From: CAYSNP01 sp964432485
GTDB taxonomy: Bacteria > Bacillota > Clostridia > Christensenellales > DTU072
Reading direction: 5' to 3'
NCBI GenBank assembly: GCA_964432485.1
Contig: CAYSNP010000026.1
Span: forward strand, 1 to 24,175
Length of the DNA: 24,175 nucleotides
In this document: one piece after another, positions 16,047-23,882 of the stretch
Numbering within the stretch: position 1 is the first letter of the stretch
How the letters are laid out: every line of letters starts with the position of its first letter
Program-made: the position numbers and the translations under genes
The notes under the pieces: generated by a model
What the model was told of the DNA's origin: nothing
Databases searched by the model: none
What the model saw: only the letters and a program-made list of their open reading frames with translations

Positions 16047-18395
16047 ATGAAGAATTTTAATGCGCGAAAAGATAAAGAAGGAAACTATCAGCTAATACAA
16101 CAACATTTGTATAATGTTAGTGAGTTTGCAAGTGCATTTTCAAAACTACCAAAGACTGCAGAACTTGCAGCACTGTTGCATGATATTGGTAAATATTCTT
16201 TTGCATTTCAAGATTATCTAAGAAACGAAAAACATAAAGACAAGACGGTAATACATTCTCAACAAGGTGTTTTTTTTCTCGAAAAACTGTTGAATAAGAA
16301 TAATTACTACAAACTACTTAGAGAAGTTATCTCTCTTGTTATTGTAGGTCACCATAATAGGCTTGCCGATATGGTTTCGCCTGACGGGGAACATTTATTC
16401 TTGGATAAATATGACGATGAAAGAAAAAATGCTTTATGGTTTAAGGAAATAGCAGAAAAAGCAAGTAAGTCTTTACCTAAATTTAATGATACTTTATGCG
16501 CTCTTTTTGAGAATTCTGCAAGAGAGCTAATGGATTTTATTCATTCTTTAAAGCAAAGTTACAAGCAGAAGCAATCATTTCACTTTGCTCTTGGCTTGCT
16601 TACTAAATATATTTACTCTTGCCTTATTGATGCTGATCGCTTAGATGCATATTTATTTGATATAAAAGAAGAATATAAGCCTGAATTTGTAGATTGGGAT
16701 AAGTTAATCAAGTTATTTGAAAATAAGCTGATAACTTTACCTTCTTATACTCAAATAGACCGGATTCGCAGCCGCATTTCGAATAAATGTAAAGAAGCAG
16801 CAGATAGAGAGCCCGGCATTTATCATCTTTCTGTCCCTACAGGAGGGGGCAAGACCTTATCTTCTTTGCGTTTTGCCCTTCACCATGCCAAAAAGTATAA
16901 TAAAAGCCGTATAATATACATAATACCTTTTTTATCTATCATTGACCAAACAGCCAAAACGATAAGAGATATCTTTGATATGAAAGGACAGCCTTCAATT
17001 GTTTTAGAGCATCATTCTGATGTTGCTGAGCCGCCGGATGAAGAAAAAGCAATTAGAGCAAAACTTGCGGCTTCCAGATGGGATAGTCCTATTATAATTA
17101 CCACACTTGTACAGTTTTTAGAAACGATAATGAGTGCAAAAGGTACTAAACTTAGAAAGTTGCATAATATGGAGAATGCAGTTATTATATTCGATGAAAT
17201 TCAATCCTTACCTATTCATTCTGTTTACCTTTTTAATGAAATAGTTACTTTCTTATCCAAGATGTTAGGCTGTACGATTTTATTATGCACAGCAACACAA
17301 CCTTTACTTGATAAAACAGAAATGCAGAATCTTATTCTTTCCCCTAATCCTAATTTAATTAGTGAGGTATCTAGCGATTTTGCTACTCTAAAAAGGACAA
17401 ATATTGCAATTGAGGACAAAAAGAATTTAAAAGAACTTGCTGATTTTGTGTTAGAAAAAATGGCTATAAATCAAAACTGTCTTGTTATTGTTAATACTAA
17501 AAAAGTAGCTCAACAACTATATAATAAGATTAACTTGCATAGTAATCCTTATAAGATTTTTCATTTAAGTACCTCTATGTGCTCTGCCCATAGAATAGAT
17601 GCTTTAGAAGAACTTGCAGCACTTCTAAAAAAGAATCAAAAGGTGCTTTGTGTTAGCACTCAGTTGATAGAGGCGGGCGTGGATATTTCTTTTGCCTGTG
17701 TTATCCGTTCTATGGCAGGACTAGATAGTATCTTACAGGCGGCTGGCAGATGCAACCGCCACGGAGAAATAGATCAACCACAAAATGTCTATGTTATTCC
17801 TTTAATAGATGAGCATTTAGATAAGTTAGTAGATATTAAAAAAGGAAAAGAGATTACGGAAAGGATAATTAGAGAATGTCCAAATGTAGATTATGCGGAC
17901 AATAATATTTTAGAAAAATATTATGAATACTATTTTTTTGAGCGCAAGAATGTTATGGGATTTATAACTTCGGACGGTCTTTCTTTATATTCATTGCTTT
18001 CTGATAATGGTAGTGGTGTCGGCAATTTTGAAAATAGAACAGGCCAACCTTACTTGCATGCATTAAGGCAAGCATTTAGCACAGCCGGACAGAGTTATCA
18101 AGTTATCAACCGTGACACTGAAACGGTTGTAGTCTATTATAAAGATGCTGAAATGCTATTAGAGCTTTTTAAAAAAACGTATTCAATTAAGGAAAAACTA
18201 GCCATCTTAAAAAAGTTGCAAAAATATAGCGTTGCCATATTTAAAAAAGATGGTAAAGACCAATTTGCCAATGAGCTAAGTAGCCGTATCACTTTATTTG
18301 ATGAGGAGTTTGGCATAAAAGTGTTGGAAAAAGATTATTACTCGCCAGCCATAGGGGTAAACAGCGAGATAGAAGAAAAAATATTAGTAGTATAG
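16047..18395 (+). CDS. cas3: Cas3, CRISPR type I-C HD nuclease-helicase
   Basis: 782 aa. Cas3 is recruited to Cascade-bound DNA and unwinds and degrades it. The N-terminal HD nuclease domain shows H45-D46 (LLHDIGK), H70 and H102-H103 (GHH), with H20 as another candidate ligand. The superfamily 2 helicase has Walker A PTGGGKT (264-270), the Walker B box as DEIQ (383-386), a CTATQP motif III-type segment, and motif VI QAAGRCNR (564-571). All look intact. The ATG at 16047 is chosen: AGGGGGA lies 3-4 bases upstream and the family's N-terminus fits. An in-frame TTG at 15978 would add 23 hydrophobic residues, has no ribosome site and lies only about 12 bases from the predicted transcript start. It is the first gene of the operon, 8 bases before cas5. 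Confidence 0.95.
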   Translation: MKNFNARKDKEGNYQLIQQHLYNVSEFASAFSKLPKTAELAALLHDIGKYSFAFQDYLRNEKHKDKTVIHSQQGVFFLEKLLNKNNYYKLLREVISLVIVGHHNRLADMVSPDGEHLFLDKYDDERKNALWFKEIAEKASKSLPKFNDTLCALFENSARELMDFIHSLKQSYKQKQSFHFALGLLTKYIYSCLIDADRLDAYLFDIKEEYKPEFVDWDKLIKLFENKLITLPSYTQIDRIRSRISNKCKEAADREPGIYHLSVPTGGGKTLSSLRFALHHAKKYNKSRIIYIIPFLSIIDQTAKTIRDIFDMKGQPSIVLEHHSDVAEPPDEEKAIRAKLAASRWDSPIIITTLVQFLETIMSAKGTKLRKLHNMENAVIIFDEIQSLPIHSVYLFNEIVTFLSKMLGCTILLCTATQPLLDKTEMQNLILSPNPNLISEVSSDFATLKRTNIAIEDKKNLKELADFVLEKMAINQNCLVIVNTKKVAQQLYNKINLHSNPYKIFHLSTSMCSAHRIDALEELAALLKKNQKVLCVSTQLIEAGVDISFACVIRSMAGLDSILQAAGRCNRHGEIDQPQNVYVIPLIDEHLDKLVDIKKGKEITERIIRECPNVDYADNNILEKYYEYYFFERKNVMGFITSDGLSLYSLLSDNGSGVGNFENRTGQPYLHALRQAFSTAGQSYQVINRDTETVVVYYKDAEMLLELFKKTYSIKEKLAILKKLQKYSVAIFKKDGKDQFANELSSRITLFDEEFGIKVLEKDYYSPAIGVNSEIEEKILVV

Positions 18396-18403
18396 GAGGC
18401 AAA

Positions 18404-19141
18404 ATGAACGAGATTATTGAAAGAAAAAGAAATTCAGTAGAATTTGAAGTCAGTGGCAGATATGCACTATTTTCTGACCCTGTAACTAGAGTTGGAGGCG
18501 AAAAGTTTTCTTATCAAATCCCTACTTATCAAGCATTAAAAGGAATATTAGAAAGCGTTTATTGGAAGCCCACTTTTATTTGGATTATCGATGCGGTAAG
18601 GGTAATCAATAAAATACAAACCGAAGGCAAGGGCATAAGACCGATTAAGCTGAGCGGTGGCAATGAATTAGCTTATTATACATATCTAAAAGATGTTAAG
18701 TATCAAGTATTAGCACATTTTATTTGGAATGAGCATCGCCCTAATCTAGCAGATGACCGAAATGAAAATAAGCATCACAATATCGCTAAAAGAATGATTG
18801 AAAAAGGTGGGAGACGGGATATCTTTCTTGGTGTGCGAGAGTGCCAAGGATATGTGCAACCTTGTACCTTTGGTCAAGGGCAATCCTTTTATGATAATTA
18901 CGGAGAGTTAGATATGGGCTTTATGTTCCACGGCATGGATTATCCTGACGAAACGGGCTTACCTCAACTTGGCGTAAGGTTTTGGAGTTGCATAATGAAA
19001 GACGGTATTATCTTTTTTCTGCCACCAGGGGATGCAACAATTAAATCCAGAGTAATAAGAGAGGGCGTAACAGCAAAGGAATTTAACTTACAAGATAATT
19101 TATTACCTGTAGACAAAGAAGAAGGAGGCAAAGCACAATGA
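18404..19141 (+). CDS. cas5c: Cas5 (Cas5d/Cas5c), type I-C crRNA endonuclease and Cascade subunit
   Basis: 245 aa. In type I-C there is no Cas6; Cas5 cuts the repeat RNA and stays on the crRNA 5' handle. The N-terminal RAMP strand FEVSGRYALFSDPVTRVGG and the IPTYQALKGILESVYWKP block are typical of the family. Y42 and the K123-H124 pair (ENKHHN) are the likely equivalents of the catalytic Y46/K116/H117 described for Bacillus halodurans Cas5d, by position and context. The GQGQSFYDNYGELDMGFMF and FFLPPGD regions are also conserved. AGGAGG overlaps the cas3 stop and serves this ATG. The stop overlaps the cas8c start by 4 bases. Presence of the catalytic residues implies the operon can process a type I-C repeat. 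Confidence 0.95.
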   Translation: MNEIIERKRNSVEFEVSGRYALFSDPVTRVGGEKFSYQIPTYQALKGILESVYWKPTFIWIIDAVRVINKIQTEGKGIRPIKLSGGNELAYYTYLKDVKYQVLAHFIWNEHRPNLADDRNENKHHNIAKRMIEKGGRRDIFLGVRECQGYVQPCTFGQGQSFYDNYGELDMGFMFHGMDYPDETGLPQLGVRFWSCIMKDGIIFFLPPGDATIKSRVIREGVTAKEFNLQDNLLPVDKEEGGKAQ

Positions 19142-21078
19142 GTTTATTTGCGAATTTAATACAAACTTATGAAAAATGCTCTCAGATTATAGGTATAAGT
19201 AAAGAAAATAATGATGGTATTATTGATGAAAGAAAAACGCTTTTGCCAATTTTTCATATCACTTTGCCTACACAAATACATATTATTTTAGATAGACAAG
19301 GAAACTTTGTAAGTATAGCTAGAGATAATAAGGCGCAATACGTTATCATTCCTTGCACCGAAGAATCCTCTAGCCGGGCAGGCAAGGTTATAGCTCCTCA
19401 TCCTTTATTTGATCAAGTTGGCTATATAGATAAACATTTTGACGCAGAAAAATATAAAGCATATCTAAAGTTACTTAAATGTTGGAAAGGTGATAATATT
19501 AAACTTAATGCAATTTATAATTTTTTATTAAGTAATAGTGTAATAAACAAATTAATAGATTTTGATTTGTTAAAAGATAAGGAAAAAGATAAAGAAGGTA
19601 ATTTGATACCCGAATCAATAGCAAAATTAGGTGTTAGATTTTCTGTAGAAATACCCGATGACAACTATCCAAATGTCTGGGAGGATGCAATTATAAGAGA
19701 TTTGTGGATAGATAGTTGGCGTATTATTTCTCCAGAAGCTAAACTAGATTTTGATTATTTAACCGGCAATATGTCTTCTCAATTTGCGCGTACTCACCCT
19801 AAAAGTATTAATAACAGAGCCGCCAATGCTAAGTTATTCTCCTGCAATGATACTACAGAATTTACTTTCAGGGGCCGATTCAGCGTGCAAGAAGAAGCTC
19901 TTAAGATAGATGGCTTTTCTTCTCAAAAGGCACATCAATCATTAAAATGGCTTATCGCCAATTATAGCTCCCGTATAGATACTCAAGCTGCTATAATATG
20001 GGCGGTTAGCGAAAATGCAAGCGATGTTGTTAAACCTTTTGAAGATTCCTTAGATATATTTGAAGGTTTAAGCTCTTATATATCAGATAGTACTTTATTA
20101 CAAGAGGCGGAATTAACAATAGATGCAAACTATGCCAAAAAAGTTGCCCTTGTTCTTAAAGGATACAGCAATGCAGAAAAACTCAAGAAGCATAGTAAAA
20201 CCATTGCTATTGCGATTCTAGATGCTGCCACCTCAGGCAGAATGAGCATAGTTTTTTATCAAGAGCTACCTCAAGATAAATACTTAGAAAATATTGCAAA
20301 TTGGCATCAGGATTCAGCTTGGTATTTAAATAAATTCAAGAGATTTCAAAATGAAAAAGGCGAAGAATACACAAAAAGAATCACTTACCAAGGGTGTCCC
20401 TCTTTTGACGATATTACTTTTGCTGTTTATGGAAGACCAAGAAGCAGTAATGATAAAAGCTACTTAGTAATTAAAAAGAAAATCCAAAAACAATTGTTAG
20501 AATGCATGTTTGGCAATTTTCCTTTTCCTAAAAATTTCGTTGATATGGCTACTAATAGGGCATCTTGCCCTATGTCATTTACTGATGATTCAGGTGCTTT
20601 AAAAGAATTCGAATGGCGCAGTTCAATTGATATAACTTGTGCTCTATACAAAAAATATATAAAACAAAAGGAGGATATTGATATGGAACTTGAAGTAAAC
20701 AGACAAGACCGAGATTACCTTTTTGGCAGGCTGCTTGCGGTGGCAGATAAGGTAGAGAGAGTTGCCCTCTACCAAAAAGCCACAGACTCAAGAGCAACTA
20801 ATGCAATGAGGCTTATGAGTAGTTTTTCTACTAGGCCATCTGCAACTTGGGGGGTATTGTGGCAACAATTAATACCTTATTTGAATCAGCTGAAAAACTC
20901 TTATTATCAGTCTTTAATAGATTCTATTATGATTCTATTTAAGAGCGGAGAGTATGAGGACAATAAGCCTCTTACGTCTTTATATTTATTAGGTTTTTCA
21001 GCACAAAATCGTGCTTTAACAACAAAAAAAGAAAAAATGGAGGATAATGTAAATGGAGACATTGAAGAACAAAATTGA
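19138..21078 (+). CDS. cas8c: Cas8c (Csd1), type I-C Cascade large subunit
   Basis: 646 aa, at the upper end of the usual size. Cas8c recognises the PAM and starts R-loop formation. It is assigned from operon position and family segments: SLFANLIQTYEKC at the start, the block SSQFARTHPKSINNRAANAKLFSCND then EFTFRGRF, and SSQKAHQSLKWLI, which correspond to conserved Csd1 blocks. The ATG overlaps the cas5 stop (ATGA) and the ribosome site AGGAGG lies inside the cas5 end. The last 26 bases overlap cas7. The C-terminal 131 residues form a second product, Cas11, by internal initiation (separate entry). No stop or frameshift was found. Confidence 0.93.
   Translation: MSLFANLIQTYEKCSQIIGISKENNDGIIDERKTLLPIFHITLPTQIHIILDRQGNFVSIARDNKAQYVIIPCTEESSSRAGKVIAPHPLFDQVGYIDKHFDAEKYKAYLKLLKCWKGDNIKLNAIYNFLLSNSVINKLIDFDLLKDKEKDKEGNLIPESIAKLGVRFSVEIPDDNYPNVWEDAIIRDLWIDSWRIISPEAKLDFDYLTGNMSSQFARTHPKSINNRAANAKLFSCNDTTEFTFRGRFSVQEEALKIDGFSSQKAHQSLKWLIANYSSRIDTQAAIIWAVSENASDVVKPFEDSLDIFEGLSSYISDSTLLQEAELTIDANYAKKVALVLKGYSNAEKLKKHSKTIAIAILDAATSGRMSIVFYQELPQDKYLENIANWHQDSAWYLNKFKRFQNEKGEEYTKRITYQGCPSFDDITFAVYGRPRSSNDKSYLVIKKKIQKQLLECMFGNFPFPKNFVDMATNRASCPMSFTDDSGALKEFEWRSSIDITCALYKKYIKQKEDIDMELEVNRQDRDYLFGRLLAVADKVERVALYQKATDSRATNAMRLMSSFSTRPSATWGVLWQQLIPYLNQLKNSYYQSLIDSIMILFKSGEYEDNKPLTSLYLLGFSAQNRALTTKKEKMEDNVNGDIEEQN
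20683..21078 (+). CDS. cas11c: Cas11c, small subunit translated from inside cas8c
   Basis: In the same frame as cas8c, ATG at 20683 (Cas8c residue 516) is preceded by a full ribosome site AAGGAGG (20668-20674) with an 8-base spacer. A signal this good in mid-gene is unlikely to be accidental. The product would be 131 aa, predominantly helical (MELEVNRQDRDYLFGRLLAV at the start), the size of the small Cascade subunit. Independent translation of Cas11 from the 3' part of cas8 is established for type I-C systems. Cas11 lines the R-loop filament with Cas7. This call rests on the visible ribosome site and on that published precedent. Confidence 0.85.
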   Translation: MELEVNRQDRDYLFGRLLAVADKVERVALYQKATDSRATNAMRLMSSFSTRPSATWGVLWQQLIPYLNQLKNSYYQSLIDSIMILFKSGEYEDNKPLTSLYLLGFSAQNRALTTKKEKMEDNVNGDIEEQN

Positions 21079-21886
21079 TTTTGCGTTAATTTTTAACGTG
21101 AAAAATGCCAACCCTAATGGCGATCCCTTAGCAGGCAATAGACCGCGTACCACTTCAGATGGTTTAGGCGAAGTATCCGATGTATGCCTAAAAAGAAAAC
21201 TTCGTAATAGGCTAATGAGTGGCGGCAACGAGATTTTTGTACAATCGGACGATAATACTGTCGATGGATTCAAATCTTTATCTGAGCGCTTCAACAGTTT
21301 TTTAAAAACATTGACAAATAACGAAAGAGGCAATAAGGATATGCTTAAAGAAAAGTTGTGTAAAAAATGGATTGATGTACGCTCTTTCGGACAAGTTTTT
21401 GCATTCAAAAAACAAGGCGAAGTTGATGAAGTTTCTTTAGGAGTAAGGGGACCGGTTACTATTCAATCAGCATTCAGCCTTGAACCTGTAATCGTTGAAT
21501 CAATTCAAATCACAAAATCTGCTAATAGTACTGTTACCGAAACAGGGAAGAAATCTAGCGATACAATGGGTATGAAACACCGAATAGGCAATGCAATATA
21601 TGCTACCTATGGCAGTATTAGCCCACAACTTTCAGAAAAGACAGGCTTTTCCGATGAAGACGCAGAAAAGATTAAGCAAGCGCTTGCCACTCTGTTTGTA
21701 GATGACGAATCTAGCGCACGACCTAGCGGAAGTATGGAAATTCTAAAATTAGTATGGTGGAAGCATAATAGCAAGTCTGGGCAATATTCCTCTGCTAAGG
21801 TGCATAAATCCTTGTCTATAAATTCTAAAGGTGAAATAACATTGGATACATTAGCAGGGCTTGTGCCTGAGCTAATTGAGGCATAG
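21053..21886 (+). CDS. cas7c: Cas7 (Csd2), type I-C Cascade backbone
   Basis: 277 aa, normal size. Cas7 copies polymerise along the crRNA spacer to form the backbone. The N-terminus IDFALIFNVKNANPNGDPLA followed by GNRPRT and GEVSDVCLKRKLRNRL is highly characteristic of Csd2. The VRGPVTIQSAFSLEPV region and the thumb-like SSDTMGMKHRIGNAIYATYG segment also fit. The ATG at 21053 lies within the last codons of cas8c (26-base overlap) and uses GGAGG at 21039-21043, 9 bases upstream. It is followed by cas4 after 6 bases. No anomalies. Confidence 0.97.
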   Translation: METLKNKIDFALIFNVKNANPNGDPLAGNRPRTTSDGLGEVSDVCLKRKLRNRLMSGGNEIFVQSDDNTVDGFKSLSERFNSFLKTLTNNERGNKDMLKEKLCKKWIDVRSFGQVFAFKKQGEVDEVSLGVRGPVTIQSAFSLEPVIVESIQITKSANSTVTETGKKSSDTMGMKHRIGNAIYATYGSISPQLSEKTGFSDEDAEKIKQALATLFVDDESSARPSGSMEILKLVWWKHNSKSGQYSSAKVHKSLSINSKGEITLDTLAGLVPELIEA

Positions 21887-21892
21887 GCACTG

Positions 21893-22552
21893 ATGCCAAG
21901 ATATCAAGAAGATGATTATTTGCAGATATCAGGGCTGCAGCACTTTGTCTTTTGTCCTAGGCAATGGGCTTTGATTCATATTGAAGGTTTATGGACGGAA
22001 AACTATTTGACAGCATCAGGCAGAGTACTACATAGCAAAGTACATAGTGAAAGCGAGCTTGAGAGACGGGGCGAAATTATTATTGCCAGAGGCCTTAGAG
22101 TATTTTCGTCTATACTAGGCATTTCTGGAGAATGTGATGCAGTAGAGTTTCATAAATCCGCAGATGGCATTAGTCTTAGACAATGTCAAGGGTTATACCA
22201 GCCTTACCCTATAGAATATAAGCGTGGCGTTTCTAAGGCTAGCGATTGTGACCGTCTTCAGCTTTGTGCTCAAGCAATATGCTTAGAAGAAATGTTAGGA
22301 TGCCGCATTAAAAAAGGCGCTCTTTTTTATGGCAAAGTCAGAAGAAGAGAAGTAGTGGAGTTTTCTATAGAATTAAGAGAGACAGTTAAAAAAACCTTAG
22401 AACAAATGCATAACTTATACTCCCGTCAACATATCCCAAAGGCTAAAGCAAGCCAAAACTGTATTGGCTGTAGCCTGCAAAACGATTGCATAGCAAAGCT
22501 CTTCAAAAAAGGAAAGCTGGTACAAGAATATTTAAAGGGAGGATTGTTATGA
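21893..22552 (+). CDS. cas4: Cas4, Fe-S nuclease of CRISPR adaptation
   Basis: 219 aa. Cas4 trims prespacers and selects the PAM end during spacer acquisition, working with Cas1-Cas2. Four cysteines for the Fe-S cluster are present: C21 (FCPRQ) and C190, C193, C199 (CIGCSLQNDC). The RecB-like nuclease site is seen as H47, D82 (GECDAVE), E108-x-K110 (PIEYKRG) and the following DRLQLCAQ helix. The ribosome site is weak (ATAGG within the cas7 stop region), consistent with translation coupled to cas7. The stop overlaps the cas1 ATG by 4 bases. All catalytic positions look intact. Confidence 0.95.
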   Translation: MPRYQEDDYLQISGLQHFVFCPRQWALIHIEGLWTENYLTASGRVLHSKVHSESELERRGEIIIARGLRVFSSILGISGECDAVEFHKSADGISLRQCQGLYQPYPIEYKRGVSKASDCDRLQLCAQAICLEEMLGCRIKKGALFYGKVRRREVVEFSIELRETVKKTLEQMHNLYSRQHIPKAKASQNCIGCSLQNDCIAKLFKKGKLVQEYLKGGLL

Positions 22553-23580
22553 AGAAGTTATTGAATGTACTTTATGTCACCGTTCCCGATGCTTTTGTTT
22601 TTTTAGAGAACGAGAATGTTGCAGTAAAACATAATGATGCTATTGTTGTTAAGGTGCCGCTTATAAATCTGGAAGGGCTTGTATGTTTTAACTATTTTGG
22701 CGCAACCCCACAATTGATGAGCGAGTGCGCTAAAAGAGGAATTACTGTAAGTTTCTTAAACGAGTATGGCAAGTATTTGGGCACCGTATATGGACCTGCC
22801 AAAGGCAATGTCCTTCTGCGTAGGAAGCAATATAGAGTTGCGGACAATGAGGAGAGCAGTTTACCCTTTGCAAAAAATAGCATTTTTGCTAAGTTGCACA
22901 ATCAGCGTTGGGTACTTGAAAGAGGATTGAGAGACCACTCCTTACGCTTAAATGAGCAAGCTCTTAAAGCCAGTTCTAACCAAATTTTAGAGAATCAAAA
23001 ACAAGCTCTTGAATGTAGCTGTTTAGATGCTTTAAGGGCGATTGAGGGCAATGCTGCGCAGGCATATTTTAGGGTGTTTAATGAGTTGATCTTAATGCAT
23101 AAAGATGTATTTGTTTATGTTTCTCGTAGCAGACGCCCGCCTTTGGATCCAATCAACTCTTTATTATCCTTTGCTTATACTTTACTTGCAAGTGAATGCC
23201 GTAATGCTTTAGAATCTGTTGGACTAGATAGCTATGTAGGATTTTTGCATACTGACAGACCTGGTCGAGCATCGCTTGCCTTAGATCTTATGGAGGAGTT
23301 AAGACCGCATTTTGCTGATAGATTTATAATCACCTTGATAAATAGAAAAGAAATTACTCCTGACGATTTCGAGTATCAGGTCTCAGGTGCTGTAATTCTA
23401 ACTTTGCAAGCAAGAAAAGCTTTTCTTACCGCTTGGCAAGAAAGGAAACGAGAGATTATTAAGCATCCTTATCTAGAAGAAAAAATTCAATGGGGACTTG
23501 TTCCTTATATTCAGGCACTTCTCCTGGCAAAGGTTCTTAGAGAGGATCTAGAAGGATATCCACCTTTTTTGTGGAAATGA
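22549..23580 (+). CDS. cas1: Cas1, CRISPR integrase
   Basis: 343 aa, the usual size for subtype I-C Cas1. It integrates new spacers into the array as a complex with Cas2. The expected metal-binding triad is visible: E166 (RAIEGNAAQAYF), H234 (GFLHTDRPGR) and D246 (ALDLMEEL). The block PINSLLSFAYTLLASE (201-216) is typical of this subtype. The ATG at 22549 is chosen because GGGAGG (22537-22542) is 6 bases upstream and it overlaps the cas4 stop as ATGA. An earlier in-frame TTG at 22486 would add 21 residues that only read the cas4 3' end in another frame. Catalytic residues are intact, so adaptation should be possible if an array exists. Confidence 0.97.
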   Translation: MKKLLNVLYVTVPDAFVFLENENVAVKHNDAIVVKVPLINLEGLVCFNYFGATPQLMSECAKRGITVSFLNEYGKYLGTVYGPAKGNVLLRRKQYRVADNEESSLPFAKNSIFAKLHNQRWVLERGLRDHSLRLNEQALKASSNQILENQKQALECSCLDALRAIEGNAAQAYFRVFNELILMHKDVFVYVSRSRRPPLDPINSLLSFAYTLLASECRNALESVGLDSYVGFLHTDRPGRASLALDLMEELRPHFADRFIITLINRKEITPDDFEYQVSGAVILTLQARKAFLTAWQERKREIIKHPYLEEKIQWGLVPYIQALLLAKVLREDLEGYPPFLWK

Positions 23581-23587
23581 GGGCACT

Positions 23588-23878
23588 ATGTTAATTTTAA
23601 TTACTTATGACGTTTCAACTGAAACAGCACAAGGAAAAAAAAGGTTGACTCATGTGGCGAGAAAATGTTTGCAATATGGGCAGAGAGTGCAAAATTCTGT
23701 TTTTGAATGTATATTGGATTGGGGACAATTTTTAACTATACAAAATGAATTAAAGCAGTTGATTAATGAAAAGGAGGATAGCTTACGTTTTTATAATTTA
23801 GGAAACAAATATTCCAGTAAGGTTATTCACATTGGACAAAAGCCTTCAATCCCATTAGAAGGAAACTTAGTTGTCTAG
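23588..23878 (+). CDS. cas2: Cas2, CRISPR adaptation subunit
   Basis: 96 aa, normal for type I-C. The protein starts MLILITYDVSTETAQGKKRL and continues with RKCLQYGQRVQNSVFEC, the family's ferredoxin-like fold signature with the early aspartate (D8). The C-terminal HIGQKPSIPLEGNLVV fits I-C Cas2, so the gene appears complete. It is 7 bases after cas1 with GAGGG overlapping the cas1 stop. Cas2 bridges two Cas1 dimers in the integration complex. It is the last cas gene; in most I-C loci the leader and array would follow at once, but here the DNA beyond the TAG is a decayed hisJ-like sequence. Confidence 0.96.
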   Translation: MLILITYDVSTETAQGKKRLTHVARKCLQYGQRVQNSVFECILDWGQFLTIQNELKQLINEKEDSLRFYNLGNKYSSKVIHIGQKPSIPLEGNLVV

Positions 23879-23882
23879 TGCG

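Noticed and set aside
22486..22548. Earlier TTG start for Cas1
   Set aside because: The extra 21 residues are the cas4 3' end read in another frame; GGGAGG and the ATGA overlap fix the start at 22549.
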